Part shown: one piece after another, positions 24,601-34,249 of the stretch
Layout: each line of letters starts with the position of its first letter
How positions within the stretch are numbered: position 1 is the first letter of the stretch
NCBI GenBank assembly: GCA_934547065.1
Contig: CAKTEF010000008.1
Span: 11,186 to 75,185 of the forward strand
Direction: 5' to 3'
From: an uncultured Faecalibacterium sp.
GTDB lineage: Bacteria; Bacillota; Clostridia; Oscillospirales; Ruminococcaceae
DNA length: 64,000 nt
Position numbers and translations under genes: made by a program
The notes under the pieces: generated by a model
The model's input: only the letters and a program-made list of their open reading frames with translations
Told to the model about the DNA's origin: nothing
Databases searched by the model: none

Positions 24601-24879
24601 ATGAAGCTTATCAATATCGGCTTTGGCAACCTGGTCAATGCCGGGCGGGTGGTGGCTGTGGTCAGCCCGGATTCCGCCCCGGTCAAGCGTCTGGTCAAGG
24701 AAGCACGGGAGCGCGGGATGCTGATCGACGCATCCTATGGCCGCAGCACCCGCGCGGTGCTCATCATGGACTCCGATCATGTGGTCCTTTCGGCCCTCCA
24801 GCCGGAGACGGTGGCCGGCCGTTCTGCCGGGCAGGCTGAGGGAAAAGTGACGGAGGAGGAACAGGAAAATGGAAAATGA
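24601..24879 (+). CDS. remA: RemA-like DUF370 regulator
   Basis: 92 residues, GGAGGAGC ribosome-binding site. It begins [20 protein letters not shown], then [21 protein letters not shown] and [19 protein letters not shown], which match RemA throughout. RemA forms rings that bind DNA repeats and, in Bacillus, activates matrix and osmoprotection genes. The C-terminal 15 residues are extra and acidic. It overlaps gmk by 11 nt, as part of the usual yicC-remA-gmk order. Confidence 0.93.
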   Translation: MKLINIGFGNLVNAGRVVAVVSPDSAPVKRLVKEARERGMLIDASYGRSTRAVLIMDSDHVVLSALQPETVAGRSAGQAEGKVTEEEQENGK

Positions 24880-25441
24880 AAAGTATCTGTTTGTGGTGTC
24901 CGGTGCAGCCGGCACCGGCAAGGACAGCGTGGTAAAGGCCCTGCGCACGGCGCACCCGGAGATCGAAAAGACCGTTTCGGCCACCACCCGTGCCCCGCGC
25001 CCCGGCGAACAGGAGGGCGTGGATTATTACTACCGTACTCCGGAGCAGTTCCGGGAACTGCTGGCTGAGGACCAGGTGGTGGAGTCCAATTTTTACAACG
25101 GCAATTACTACGGCACCCTGCGTGCCGAGGTGAACAAGCGCCTGGAGGCCGGCAAGGTCGTGGTGCTGGTCATCGACGTGCATGGTGCCGCCAACATCCG
25201 CCGGATGTATCCCGGCGCGACCACCGTATTCCTGCTGCCGCCCTCGGTGGAGGAGCTGGAACGCCGCCTGCGCGGCCGCGGCACCGAAACAGAGGAAAGC
25301 ATCCGGGAGCGCCTTGCTACGGCCCGGAAAGAGCTGGCTGAGCAGGACAAGTTCACCCTGAAGCTGGTCAACCACGAGGTGGATGCCTGCGCCGCAGAGC
25401 TGTATGATGTCATCTGCCAGCGTGCTGGGCTCAACGCCTGA
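24869..25441 (+). CDS. gmk: Guanylate kinase
   Basis: 190 residues. P-loop [10 protein letters not shown] near residue 11; the GMP-binding region [21 protein letters not shown] is intact, as is [19 protein letters not shown]. It phosphorylates GMP to GDP. The P-loop Asp after GK is less common than the usual Gly or Ser/Thr. In most relatives rpoZ follows; here priA follows 20 nt later. Overlap with remA implies coupled translation. Confidence 0.93.
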   Translation: MENEKYLFVVSGAAGTGKDSVVKALRTAHPEIEKTVSATTRAPRPGEQEGVDYYYRTPEQFRELLAEDQVVESNFYNGNYYGTLRAEVNKRLEAGKVVVLVIDVHGAANIRRMYPGATTVFLLPPSVEELERRLRGRGTETEESIRERLATARKELAEQDKFTLKLVNHEVDACAAELYDVICQRAGLNA

Positions 25442-25460
25442 TGCCGGAGGAACTGCCTGA

Positions 25461-27722
25461 ATGCCAAAAACGGTGGGTGTTGCAGTAAGCAACGCGACCT
25501 TCCATTTCGATAAACTCTATACCTACGCGGTCATGCCCGATCAGCAGGCGGCGGTGCGGCTGGGCAGCATGGTGTTGGTGCCATTCGGGCGGGGGAGCCG
25601 CCCCCGGATGGGCGTGGTGCTGGCCTGCGATGCAGAGCCGGAGAGCGCAAAGCTCAAATACCTGTTCGATGTGGCCCCGGCTTCCGCCTGCCTGACCCCG
25701 GAACTGCTGCGGCTGGTCTACTTTTTGAAAGAGCGGACGTTCTGCACCTATTACGAGGCCGTCAAGGCCGTGATCCCCTACGGTGCGCAGTACAAGCCCG
25801 CCCTGGCGGCCGACGGCGTGACCCCGGTGCTGCAAAAGCAGCTCACCCGCCACACCGAAAATGCCTACCAGCTGGTGGGCACGCTGCCCGCAAAGCCCAA
25901 GCCCACGGCGAAACAACTGGCTGCCGTGGCCCTGCTGGGCGGGGGCGAACGCACCCTGACGGAGCTGGAAGAAAAGGGCATCAGCCGGGCGGTGCTGGAG
26001 AACCTCTGCACCAAGGGGGTGCTGAAATGCAGCAAGGTGAACAAATCCATCGACCTGTATTCTTCCATCCCGCTCACAAACGAACCGATCGTCCTCACCG
26101 AGGAGCAGCAGGCCGCCTACGAGACTCTGCTGCCGAACCTGGAGGATGATGCCCCGCACTCGGCTCTGCTGTACGGCGTGACCGGCAGCGGAAAAACGCT
26201 GGTGTTCCTGAAGCTGATCGAGCGCTGCCTGCAGCTGGGCCGCCGGGCGCTGGTGCTGGTGCCGGAGATCAGCCTGACCCCGCAGATGATCCTGCGGCTG
26301 AAAAGCCGGTTCGGCAAGCGGGTGGCCGTGCAGCATTCGGCCCTGAATCACACCGAGCGGCTGCTGCAATGGCAGATGATCCAGGACGGCGGTGCGGATA
26401 TCGTGGTGGGGACCCGCAGCGCGGTGTTTGCACCGCTGGAAAACATCGGCCTGGTCATCATCGACGAGGAACAGGAGCACACCTACCGTTCGGAATCCGC
26501 GCCCCGCTATTCCGCCCACGAGGCGGCCCGGCAGCGCGCCGCCGAAAATGGGGCGCTGCTCCTGCTGGCCAGCGCCACCCCCAGCACCGAGAGCTACTAC
26601 GCGGCCCGGCATGGCCGCACCCAGCTGGTGCGGCTGACCCGGCGCTACGGCGGAAACCCGCTGCCCAAAGTTCAGATCGTGGATATGCGGGCAGAGCTGG
26701 CGGCGGGCAACCCGCGGGAGATCAGCCTTGCATTGGAGGATGCGATCCGGGGCAACCTGGAAGCGGGCAGGCAGACCATTCTGCTGCTCAACCGCCGGGG
26801 ATACCAGACCATGGCCCAGTGCGAGGACTGCCGCGAGGTGCTCAAGTGCCCCAAGTGCAGCGTGCCGATGGTCTACCACAAATCGGCACACAAGCTCCTG
26901 TGCCATTACTGCGGCAGCCAGATGGACCCGCCGCCCCAGAAATGCCCCACCTGCGGCGGGACGCTGCAATACCGGGGCTTTGGCACCCAGAAAGCCGAGG
27001 AGGAGCTGGCAAAGCTGTTCCCCACGGCCCGCGTTCTGCGGATGGATCAGGATTCCACCGCCGCCAAGGATGCCCATGAAAAGCTGCTGGCCCAGTTTGC
27101 CCGCCATGAGTATGATATCATGGTGGGCACCCAGATGGTGGCCAAGGGGCTCGACTTTGAGGCCGTGACCCTGGTGGGCGTGCTGGGCATCGACTCGCTG
27201 CTGTTTGCGCAGGGCTTCCGCGCCTACGAAAATGTGTTCAGCCTTATCACCCAGGTGGTGGGGCGCAGCGGCCGGGCCAGGGACCCCGGCTTTGCCCTGA
27301 TCCAGACCACCGACCCGGACAACCCCGTGCTCAACCTGGCCGCCGCGCAGGATTACGATGCCTTTTTTGAGCAGGAGATCGCCTACCGGAAGCTGGGGCT
27401 CTATCCGCCGTTCTGCGGGCTGTGTGTCATCGGCTTTTCCGGGCCAAAGGAGAGCGAGGTGGCCCGGGCCGCGGCCCGCTTCTCGGCGCTTTTGGGCCAG
27501 CAGGCGGCCCGGCAGCCGGACCTGCCGCTGCGCGTGCTGGGGCCTACCCCCGGCAGCATTGAAAAGATCAACGAAAATTACCGCTATAAGCTCACAGTCA
27601 AGTGCCGCAATGACCGCCGCTTCCGCGACCTGGTCCGCAGCACGCTGGAGTGTTACGAAAAAGAAAAGCTCCCGTCCAAGGCCACCGTTGCGGTGGATCT
27701 GCATTCGGACGGCGAGATCTGA
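25461..27722 (+). CDS. priA: Primosomal protein N' (replication restart helicase)
   Basis: 753 residues. An N-terminal 3'-DNA-binding domain comes first. The helicase core has GVTGSGKT (about 239), VLVPEISLTPQM, a DEEQEHTY Walker B (instead of DEEH), and SATPSTES. The zinc-binding insert has paired CxxC units (CEDCREVLKCPKC, CHYC, CPTC) at about 453-500, and motifs V and VI follow (GTQMVAKGLDFEAVTLVG, QVVGRSGRA). PriA reloads DnaB at stalled forks. coaBC, which often precedes it, is absent. Confidence 0.95.
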   Translation: MPKTVGVAVSNATFHFDKLYTYAVMPDQQAAVRLGSMVLVPFGRGSRPRMGVVLACDAEPESAKLKYLFDVAPASACLTPELLRLVYFLKERTFCTYYEAVKAVIPYGAQYKPALAADGVTPVLQKQLTRHTENAYQLVGTLPAKPKPTAKQLAAVALLGGGERTLTELEEKGISRAVLENLCTKGVLKCSKVNKSIDLYSSIPLTNEPIVLTEEQQAAYETLLPNLEDDAPHSALLYGVTGSGKTLVFLKLIERCLQLGRRALVLVPEISLTPQMILRLKSRFGKRVAVQHSALNHTERLLQWQMIQDGGADIVVGTRSAVFAPLENIGLVIIDEEQEHTYRSESAPRYSAHEAARQRAAENGALLLLASATPSTESYYAARHGRTQLVRLTRRYGGNPLPKVQIVDMRAELAAGNPREISLALEDAIRGNLEAGRQTILLLNRRGYQTMAQCEDCREVLKCPKCSVPMVYHKSAHKLLCHYCGSQMDPPPQKCPTCGGTLQYRGFGTQKAEEELAKLFPTARVLRMDQDSTAAKDAHEKLLAQFARHEYDIMVGTQMVAKGLDFEAVTLVGVLGIDSLLFAQGFRAYENVFSLITQVVGRSGRARDPGFALIQTTDPDNPVLNLAAAQDYDAFFEQEIAYRKLGLYPPFCGLCVIGFSGPKESEVARAAARFSALLGQQAARQPDLPLRVLGPTPGSIEKINENYRYKLTVKCRNDRRFRDLVRSTLECYEKEKLPSKATVAVDLHSDGEI

Positions 27723-27737
27723 TTAGGAGGTACCATT

Positions 27738-28274
27738 ATGGCTATCCGCAACATCGTAAAAGAGGGCGACCCCATCCTGAACAAGGTCTGCCGCCCCGTG
27801 ACCAATTTTGATGATCGTCTGGCCATCCTGCTGGATGATATGCGCGAGACGATGATCGCCGCCGACGGCGTGGGCCTGGCCGGCCCGCAGGTGGGCATGC
27901 TCCGCCGCCTGTTCGTGGTGTGGGACACCACCGATGCCCCGGAGGAGATCCCCGAAGACTACGAGTACAAGTTCATTGATTTCGTCAACCCGGAGATCCT
28001 GGCCGTTTCGGAGGACGAGGAGACCGCCTACGAGGGCTGCCTGTCGTTCCCAGGCCACAACGGTGCCGTGACCCGGCCCGCCGCCGTCAAGGTACGCGCC
28101 CAGGATCGCAGCGGCAGCTGGTTTGAGCTGGAAGCCGAGGGCCTGCTGGCCCGCTGCATCCAGCACGAGAACGACCACCTGGACGGCATCACCATCATGC
28201 AGTCCAGCGAGTATTTCTACGAGGATACGGAAGAAGGCAAAAAGGCCGCCCGCGAAGCGAAAGGAAACAACTGA
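27738..28274 (+). CDS. def: Peptide deformylase
   Basis: 178 residues; AGGAGG 8 nt before ATG. The three catalytic motifs are intact: GVGLAGPQVG (motif 1), EGCLSFPG (motif 2, Cys metal ligand), and QHENDHLDG (motif 3, HExxH). It removes the formyl group from nascent peptides. The stop codon overlaps the fmt start by one base, coupling formylation and deformylation. Confidence 0.95.
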   Translation: MAIRNIVKEGDPILNKVCRPVTNFDDRLAILLDDMRETMIAADGVGLAGPQVGMLRRLFVVWDTTDAPEEIPEDYEYKFIDFVNPEILAVSEDEETAYEGCLSFPGHNGAVTRPAAVKVRAQDRSGSWFELEAEGLLARCIQHENDHLDGITIMQSSEYFYEDTEEGKKAAREAKGNN

Positions 28275-29194
28275 TGCGCATTTTGTTTATGGGCACCCCG
28301 GACATTGCAGCCGAATGTCTGAAAGCGCTGTATGCAGCCGGGCATGAGATCTGCGGCGTGTACACCCGGCGCGATAAGCCGGTGGGGCGGAAGCAGGTGC
28401 TGACCGCACCGCCGGTCAAAGAGGTGGCGCTGGAACACGGCACCCCGGTGTTCCAGCCCCGCACCCTGCGGGACGGCAGCGAGGATGCCAACATCCGTGC
28501 CCTGGCTCCGGAGCTCATCGTGGTGGTGGCCTATGGCTGCATCCTGCCCAAATCGGTGCTGGGAGCGCCGAACTATGGCTGTATCAACCTGCATGTCTCG
28601 CTGCTGCCAAAGTACCGCGGCAGCGCCCCGGTGCAGTGGGCCGTGCTGAACGGCGATGCCGAGACGGGCGTTTCCATCATGCAGATGGACGAGGGGCTGG
28701 ACACCGGCGATGTGCTGGTATGCGAAAAAATCGCCATCGGCCCGGAGGAGACCAGCGGCGAGCTGTTCGACCGGGTGACCGCCGTGGGTGCCCGCGTGCT
28801 GTGCGAGACCGTGCCGCAGATCGCGGCCGGTACGCTTACCCCGCAGCCGCAGGAGCACGCAAACGCCACGCTGGCCCCCATGCTGAGCAAAGAGCTGGCT
28901 GAGTTCAAACTGACCGATCCCGCGGACCACATCCACAACTGGGTGCGCGGCATGAACCCCTGGCCCATGGCCTGGTTCCTGACCTCCGGCGGCAAAAAGG
29001 TCAAGGTGACCGAGTGCCGCGCCGTGGCATCCAACGGAGAAGCCCCCGGCACCGTGCTGGCCGCCAAGCCCCTGACCGTGGCCTGCGGCACCGGTGCCAT
29101 CCAGCTGCTGCATGTGGTGCCGGAGGGCAAAAAGCCCATGGACGGCACCGCGTTTGCGGCGGGTCTGCGGCTCAAAGCGGGGGACACCCTGTGA
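28274..29194 (+). CDS. fmt: Methionyl-tRNA formyltransferase
   Basis: 306 residues. It begins MRILFMGTPDIAAECLKAL, then has the catalytic block CINLHVSLLPKYRGSAPVQWAVLNGD and the DTGDVLV motif; the C-terminal domain is complete. It formylates initiator Met-tRNA with 10-formyl-THF. It overlaps def and rsmB. Confidence 0.96.
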   Translation: MRILFMGTPDIAAECLKALYAAGHEICGVYTRRDKPVGRKQVLTAPPVKEVALEHGTPVFQPRTLRDGSEDANIRALAPELIVVVAYGCILPKSVLGAPNYGCINLHVSLLPKYRGSAPVQWAVLNGDAETGVSIMQMDEGLDTGDVLVCEKIAIGPEETSGELFDRVTAVGARVLCETVPQIAAGTLTPQPQEHANATLAPMLSKELAEFKLTDPADHIHNWVRGMNPWPMAWFLTSGGKKVKVTECRAVASNGEAPGTVLAAKPLTVACGTGAIQLLHVVPEGKKPMDGTAFAAGLRLKAGDTL

Positions 29195-30543
29195 GCGGCC
29201 CGAATCCCCGCGCGGCGGCGGTGGCGGCCCTGGTGCGGCAGGAGCAGGATGGCTTTTCCAACCTGGTGCTGGATGCAGAGCTCCGCCGCCAGAAGCTGGA
29301 AGGCCGCGACAAGGCCTTTGCCGGTGCCATCTTTTACACGGTGCTGGAACATCAGGGGACGCTGGATTTTATCCTGGAGCAGTTCCTGCCCAAAGGGCTG
29401 GCAAAGCTGGACCCGCCTGTGCGCGAAATTCTGCGTGCAGCCCTGGCGCAGGCCCGCTTTATGCAGGTGCCGGTGTCGGCGGCGGTCAACGAAGCCGTCA
29501 AGCTGACCCGAACGTTCAAAAAGGCCAGCGCATCGGGGCTGGTGAACGCCGTTTTGCGCAAGGCCTGCAATTATGACCTGAGCACAGCCGTTTTCAAGGA
29601 TGAAACACAGCGGCTGATGGTCCTGGGCTCGGCCGGGCGGGATGTGGCAGAGTTTCTGCGCACGCAGTACCCGGACGAAGCGCTGGAAATTCTGACCCAC
29701 ACCGCCGACGACGGCCTGACCAGCCTGCGTGCGAACCCTTTGAAAGCAGCACCGGACACTCTGTGCCGGCTGCTGGCAGAGCAGGGGGCAGGGAACGTCC
29801 GGCCCGGTCTTGTGCCCGGCAGTGTGCTGGCCCGGTTTGAGGGCAGCCCGGCAGAGCATCCGCTGTTCCGGCAGGGGTATTTCCATGTGGAGGGCCAGGC
29901 CAGCCAGCTGGCGGCCCTGTGCGTGGAAGCAAAGCCCGGCGAAACCGTCGTGGACCTGTGCGCAGCCCCCGGCGGAAAAACGCTGCTTCTGGCAGAAGAA
30001 ATGCAGGGCACGGGCCGCCTGGTCAGCTGCGATGCAGCCGAGAACCGGGTCCGGCTCATCCGGGCCGCTGTGGAGCGGATGGGCTTTGCCAACGTGGAGC
30101 CGCTGTGCAACGATGCTACGGTGTTCAACCCCGCTCTGCCCGCTGCGGACCGCATCCTGGTGGATGCCCCGTGCAGCGGCCTGGGCATCCTGGCAAAAAA
30201 ACCGGATCTGCGCTATAAAAAACTGGAACCGGCCCGCAAGGCTGAATTATTGGCGACCCAATCGGCCATTCTGGACACAGCGGCACGGCTGCTGAAGCCC
30301 GGCGGACGGCTGGTTTACTCCACTTGCACCATCGACCCTGCTGAAAATCAGGAGCAGGTGGCGGCATTCCTTGCCCGCCACCCGGAGTTTGCGGTGGTCA
30401 CGCCCGGCCCGGCGTTCCCGGCCGGGATGACGGTGGGGGAGCATGGGGCGCTTTCGGTGCCCACCCGCACCGGGATGGATGGCTTTTTCCTCTGCGCGAT
30501 GCAGAAACAGGAAGCCTGCCGCCCGGCTTGGATCAATTCATAG
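29191..30543 (+). CDS. rsmB: 16S rRNA (cytosine-967 C5)-methyltransferase
   Basis: 450 residues from a GTG that overlaps the fmt stop (GTGA); an upstream in-frame extension lies within fmt. An N-terminal NusB-like helical domain (AAAVAALVRQEQDGFSNLVLDAEL) precedes the methyltransferase with SAM motif VVDLCAAPGGKTLLLAE and the two catalytic cysteines in DAPCSGLGILAKKPDLRYK and YSTCTIDPAENQEQ. Complete and in normal genomic position after fmt. Confidence 0.95.
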   Translation: MSGPNPRAAAVAALVRQEQDGFSNLVLDAELRRQKLEGRDKAFAGAIFYTVLEHQGTLDFILEQFLPKGLAKLDPPVREILRAALAQARFMQVPVSAAVNEAVKLTRTFKKASASGLVNAVLRKACNYDLSTAVFKDETQRLMVLGSAGRDVAEFLRTQYPDEALEILTHTADDGLTSLRANPLKAAPDTLCRLLAEQGAGNVRPGLVPGSVLARFEGSPAEHPLFRQGYFHVEGQASQLAALCVEAKPGETVVDLCAAPGGKTLLLAEEMQGTGRLVSCDAAENRVRLIRAAVERMGFANVEPLCNDATVFNPALPAADRILVDAPCSGLGILAKKPDLRYKKLEPARKAELLATQSAILDTAARLLKPGGRLVYSTCTIDPAENQEQVAAFLARHPEFAVVTPGPAFPAGMTVGEHGALSVPTRTGMDGFFLCAMQKQEACRPAWINS

Positions 30544-30552
30544 GAGAATACC

Positions 30553-31593
30553 ATGGAACAAAAACGCTGCATTTCCTCCCTGACGCTGGCCCAGCTGACG
30601 GCAGAGCTGAAAGCGATGGGTCAACCCGGTTTCCGGGCAAAGCAGATCTTCCACTGGGTGCATCAGAAGCTGGTCACCGAGTTTTCGGCCATGACCGATC
30701 AGCCCAAGACCCTGCTGGCGAAACTGGAAGAATGTTTTTACATCGCGTCCCCCAAGATCGAGCGCCGTCAGGAAGCAAAGGACGGCACCGTGAAATATCT
30801 GCTGCGGATGGCGGACGGAAACTGCATCGAGACCGTCGTTATGCGCTACCACTACGGCAACACGGTCTGTGTGTCCACGCAGGTGGGCTGCCGGATGGGC
30901 TGCCGTTTCTGCGCCTCCACCCAGGCGGGCCGGGTGCGTGATCTGGAAGCAGGCGAGATCTGCTCTGAGATCTATACCGCCCAAAAGGATATCGGGGAGC
31001 GTGTTTCCCATATCGTGCTCATGGGCATCGGCGAGCCGCTGGATAATTTTGACGAAGTGATGCGCTTCCTGGAAAATATCACCTCTCCGGAGGGGGTAAA
31101 CATCGGGATGCGCAACATCAGCCTTTCCACCTGCGGCCTGGTGCCCAAGATCGACCGGCTGGCCGAGAAAAAGCTGCAGCTGACCCTTTCGGTCTCGCTG
31201 CACGCGCCCAACAATGCCATCCGCAGCGGGATGATGCCGGTGAACGATGCTTACCCTGTGGAGCAGCTGATGCCGGCCGTGCGCCGCTATCAGGAAACGA
31301 CCGGCCGCCGTGTCAGCTTTGAATACTCCATGGTGCGCGGGGTCAATGATTCCGATGCCTGCGCAAAGCAGCTGGCCGACCTGATCCGGGGCATGGGGGC
31401 CCATGTGAACTTAATCCCCATCAACCCGGTGGACGGCAGCCCGTATTCCGCTACCGATGCCGCCAATGTCCACCGCTTTCAGCAAAAGCTGGAAAGTCTG
31501 GGGGTCAATGCGACCATCCGCCGCCGCCTGGGCAGCGAGATCAGCGCGGCCTGCGGGCAGCTGCGCCGGGATGAAATGAACGGAAAAGCCTGA
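30553..31593 (+). CDS. rlmN: Dual-specificity 23S rRNA/tRNA adenine-C2 methyltransferase
   Basis: 346 residues. The radical SAM motif is CRMGCRFCAS, preceded by VCVSTQVG. GMGEPL-like GIGEPLDNFDEV follows, then LSTCGLVPKI and LSVSLHAPNNAIR, and a late catalytic Cys in RRRLGSEISAACGQL. It methylates A2503 of 23S rRNA and A37 of some tRNAs. It follows rsmB by 9 nt. Confidence 0.96.
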   Translation: MEQKRCISSLTLAQLTAELKAMGQPGFRAKQIFHWVHQKLVTEFSAMTDQPKTLLAKLEECFYIASPKIERRQEAKDGTVKYLLRMADGNCIETVVMRYHYGNTVCVSTQVGCRMGCRFCASTQAGRVRDLEAGEICSEIYTAQKDIGERVSHIVLMGIGEPLDNFDEVMRFLENITSPEGVNIGMRNISLSTCGLVPKIDRLAEKKLQLTLSVSLHAPNNAIRSGMMPVNDAYPVEQLMPAVRRYQETTGRRVSFEYSMVRGVNDSDACAKQLADLIRGMGAHVNLIPINPVDGSPYSATDAANVHRFQQKLESLGVNATIRRRLGSEISAACGQLRRDEMNGKA

Positions 31594-31621
31594 ACGCTTT
31601 GCATCTCAAGAGGAGAAGCTT

Positions 31622-32371
31622 ATGAAATTAGCAGGAAAAACGGATGTTGGCCGCGTCCGTCAGGAAAATCAGGATGATTACCGCGCCGGGGAGCTGCCCG
31701 GCGGTGCCGCGTGGGCGTTGGTCTGCGACGGCATGGGCGGCGCAAAGGGAGGCCGCGAGGCCTCGCAGGGGGCCTGCAATGTCATCGAGACGGTGTTTCA
31801 GGAGCAGTACGCCCAATGCGGGGCCGGACAGGAGGAGACATTCCTCAAAAAGGCTCTGATCAGCGCCAACCGCTATGTGTTCCATAAGGCCGCGCATGAG
31901 GAGTCGCTGGCCGGGATGGGCACCACGGCGGTGTGCGCATTGGTGCGGGGCGGCACGGCCTACCTGTGCCACGCAGGCGACTCCCGTGCGTATCTGTTCC
32001 GGGGCGGCAGGCTGGCCCAGCTCACGCACGACCATTCCTATGTGCAGGAGCTGGTGGACTGCGGCACCATTACGGTGGAGGAAGCCGAGCATCACCCCCA
32101 GAAAAACATCATCACCAGGGCGCTGGGCGTGGATTACCGGCTGGAGCCGGAGTTCACCAGCGCAGAGCTGCGGGCAGGGGACCTGCTGCTGCTCTGCACC
32201 GACGGCCTGACCAATATGGTACCGCTGCCCCGGCTGGAACAGATCCTGGGGCAGGGGGCGTTTTACGATATGCCGGACCGCCTGATCGAGGCCGCCAATG
32301 AGAACGGCGGCTCCGATAACATCACGGCGCTGCTGCTGGCCGTTGAGCCAACGGAGGTACACCATGGATAA
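31622..32371 (+). CDS. prpC: PP2C-type Ser/Thr protein phosphatase
   Basis: 249 residues, AGAGGAGAAG site upstream. The motifs GRVRQENQDDY, VCDGMGG (metal-binding Asp), GMGTTAVCALV, HAGDSRAYLFR, LCTDGLTNMV and GGSDNITALLL are all present. It dephosphorylates targets of PrkC. It overlaps prkC by 8 nt, the standard phosphatase-kinase pair. Confidence 0.95.
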   Translation: MKLAGKTDVGRVRQENQDDYRAGELPGGAAWALVCDGMGGAKGGREASQGACNVIETVFQEQYAQCGAGQEETFLKKALISANRYVFHKAAHEESLAGMGTTAVCALVRGGTAYLCHAGDSRAYLFRGGRLAQLTHDHSYVQELVDCGTITVEEAEHHPQKNIITRALGVDYRLEPEFTSAELRAGDLLLLCTDGLTNMVPLPRLEQILGQGAFYDMPDRLIEAANENGGSDNITALLLAVEPTEVHHG

Positions 32372-34238
32372 TCTGATCGGCAAAACGCTGGACGGTCTGT
32401 ATACGGTGCGGGAACTCATTGGCACCGGCGGTATGGCCAACGTCTACAAGGCCGTTGTCGGGCCGGGCGGCCCGGTGCCGGAGGGGACGGTTGTGGCCGT
32501 CAAAGTGCTGCGGCAGGAGCTGATGCACGACCCGGACCTTGTCCGCCGGTTCAAAAATGAATCCAAGGCCATCTCGCTGCTCAACCACCCCAACATCGTC
32601 AAGGTGTATGATGTTTCGGTCAGCGAGCATCTGCAGTATATCGTGATGGAGTATGTGGACGGGATGACCCTGCGCGAATACCTGAACGAGCGCGGCGGCA
32701 AGCTGACCAACCGGGAGACCGTACACTTCATCTCCCAGATCCTGAAAGCGCTGGACCACGCGCACCGCAACGGGGTGGTGCATCGGGACATCAAGCCCCA
32801 GAACATCATGCTGCTGGACAACGGCCAGCTCCGGATGATGGATTTTGGCATTGCCCGGATCTCCCGCGCCGAAAACCAGCTGACCGGCGGCAAGGCCATG
32901 GGCAGCGTACACTATATCAGCCCGGAGCAGGCCAAAGGAGACGAGACGGATTTCACCAGCGACCTGTACTCGGTGGGCGTGATGATGTACGAGATGCTGT
33001 CCGGCCACCTGCCGTTTGACGCAGACGATGTGGTGGAAGTGGCCATCAAGCAGATCTCCGACAAGCCCAAGAGCCTGCGGGAGCTGGCTCCCAGCGTACC
33101 GCCGGGCCTTGCGGAGATCACGGAAAAGGCCATGGCCAAGCGTCCGGAAAACCGCTATGCCAGCGCGGCCGAAATGCTGGAAGCGCTGAACGCCTATGTA
33201 GAAAACCCGGCGATCGTTTTCCATTACACATATCTTCCCGATGAAATTCCTGAAAAGGTGGTGGAACGCCCCATGAGTCCCAGAAAAGAGAATCGGCCGG
33301 AGCGCGGCACAGCCGCTGCCCCCCGCAAACCCAAGAAAAAGCGCAGCGTGTTCCTGCCGGTGCTCTTTGGCATCACGGTGGCCTTTGCGCTGGCCTGTGC
33401 GGCACTGTGCTGGACCATCCTCAATGATTCCAGCACCCTGATGAGCGAAAAGGCCGATATCGTCCTGGCGGATTACCTGGGCATGACCCAGGATGAAGTG
33501 AACACCTCGGCCCAGGTGTCGGCCGGGCAGATCAAGGTGGAGTGGGAGCAGTCCTATAATAACGACTATGCGGCGGGCTATGTCTACAAGCAGTCGCCGG
33601 TTTCGGGCCGCACCGTCCGCGAGGGCCAGACCGTGACCCTGACGGTCAGTCTGGGCACCCAGTACGTCACCGTGCCGGATGTGACAAATTACGTGCAGGC
33701 GGATGCGGAACAGCAGCTGAAGAATCTGGGCGTGTCCGTTCTGGTCACCCAGGCGGTGGATACCGGTGTGGCGGCAGGTTCGGTCATCCGTACCGACCCG
33801 GCCGCCGGCAGCCAGGTGGCAGCCGGGACCACGGTGGTGGTCTATGTCAGCCGCCCGCAGGTCAACACCACGGCAAAGGTGCCTTCCCTGGTGGGCCTTT
33901 CCAGTGTGGACGATGCCCGCACCCTGCTGGTGCAGAACAAGCTGGGCCTGGGCAGCACAACGGAGCAGTACAGCGATCAGCCCGCAGGCACGATCATTGA
34001 GCAGAGCCCCTCGGCCGGTTCGACGGTCAAGGTCAACAGCCGGGTCAGTGTAACGGTCAGCGCAGGGCCGGAGCCGGAACCGGAGGCCCCTGCAGAAGAA
34101 CCGGGTTCTTCGGGCGGCGATTGGTGGAGCGGCCTGTGGGGCGGCTCGTCGTCCGGCAGTGACACATCGGGCGGAGCATCTGCATCCGGCAGTGATGGCA
34201 CAACGCTGACGGACTGGTGGACCTCGCTGATCTCGTAA
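32364..34238 (+). CDS. prkC: PASTA-domain Ser/Thr protein kinase
   Basis: 624 residues. The kinase domain spans about 10-270: GTGGMANVYKA P-loop, VAVKVLR lysine, HRDIKPQNIML catalytic loop, DFGIARI and SPEQAKGDETD. A basic juxtamembrane region leads to one membrane helix (about 328-350). Three extracellular PASTA repeats follow at about 385-433, 433-500 and 500-570. The tail is Ser/Gly-rich with WW pairs. It senses wall fragments or lipid II by family and controls cell-wall and growth pathways. Confidence 0.95.
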   Translation: MDNLIGKTLDGLYTVRELIGTGGMANVYKAVVGPGGPVPEGTVVAVKVLRQELMHDPDLVRRFKNESKAISLLNHPNIVKVYDVSVSEHLQYIVMEYVDGMTLREYLNERGGKLTNRETVHFISQILKALDHAHRNGVVHRDIKPQNIMLLDNGQLRMMDFGIARISRAENQLTGGKAMGSVHYISPEQAKGDETDFTSDLYSVGVMMYEMLSGHLPFDADDVVEVAIKQISDKPKSLRELAPSVPPGLAEITEKAMAKRPENRYASAAEMLEALNAYVENPAIVFHYTYLPDEIPEKVVERPMSPRKENRPERGTAAAPRKPKKKRSVFLPVLFGITVAFALACAALCWTILNDSSTLMSEKADIVLADYLGMTQDEVNTSAQVSAGQIKVEWEQSYNNDYAAGYVYKQSPVSGRTVREGQTVTLTVSLGTQYVTVPDVTNYVQADAEQQLKNLGVSVLVTQAVDTGVAAGSVIRTDPAAGSQVAAGTTVVVYVSRPQVNTTAKVPSLVGLSSVDDARTLLVQNKLGLGSTTEQYSDQPAGTIIEQSPSAGSTVKVNSRVSVTVSAGPEPEPEAPAEEPGSSGGDWWSGLWGGSSSGSDTSGGASASGSDGTTLTDWWTSLIS

Positions 34239-34249
34239 CGGAGGAACGG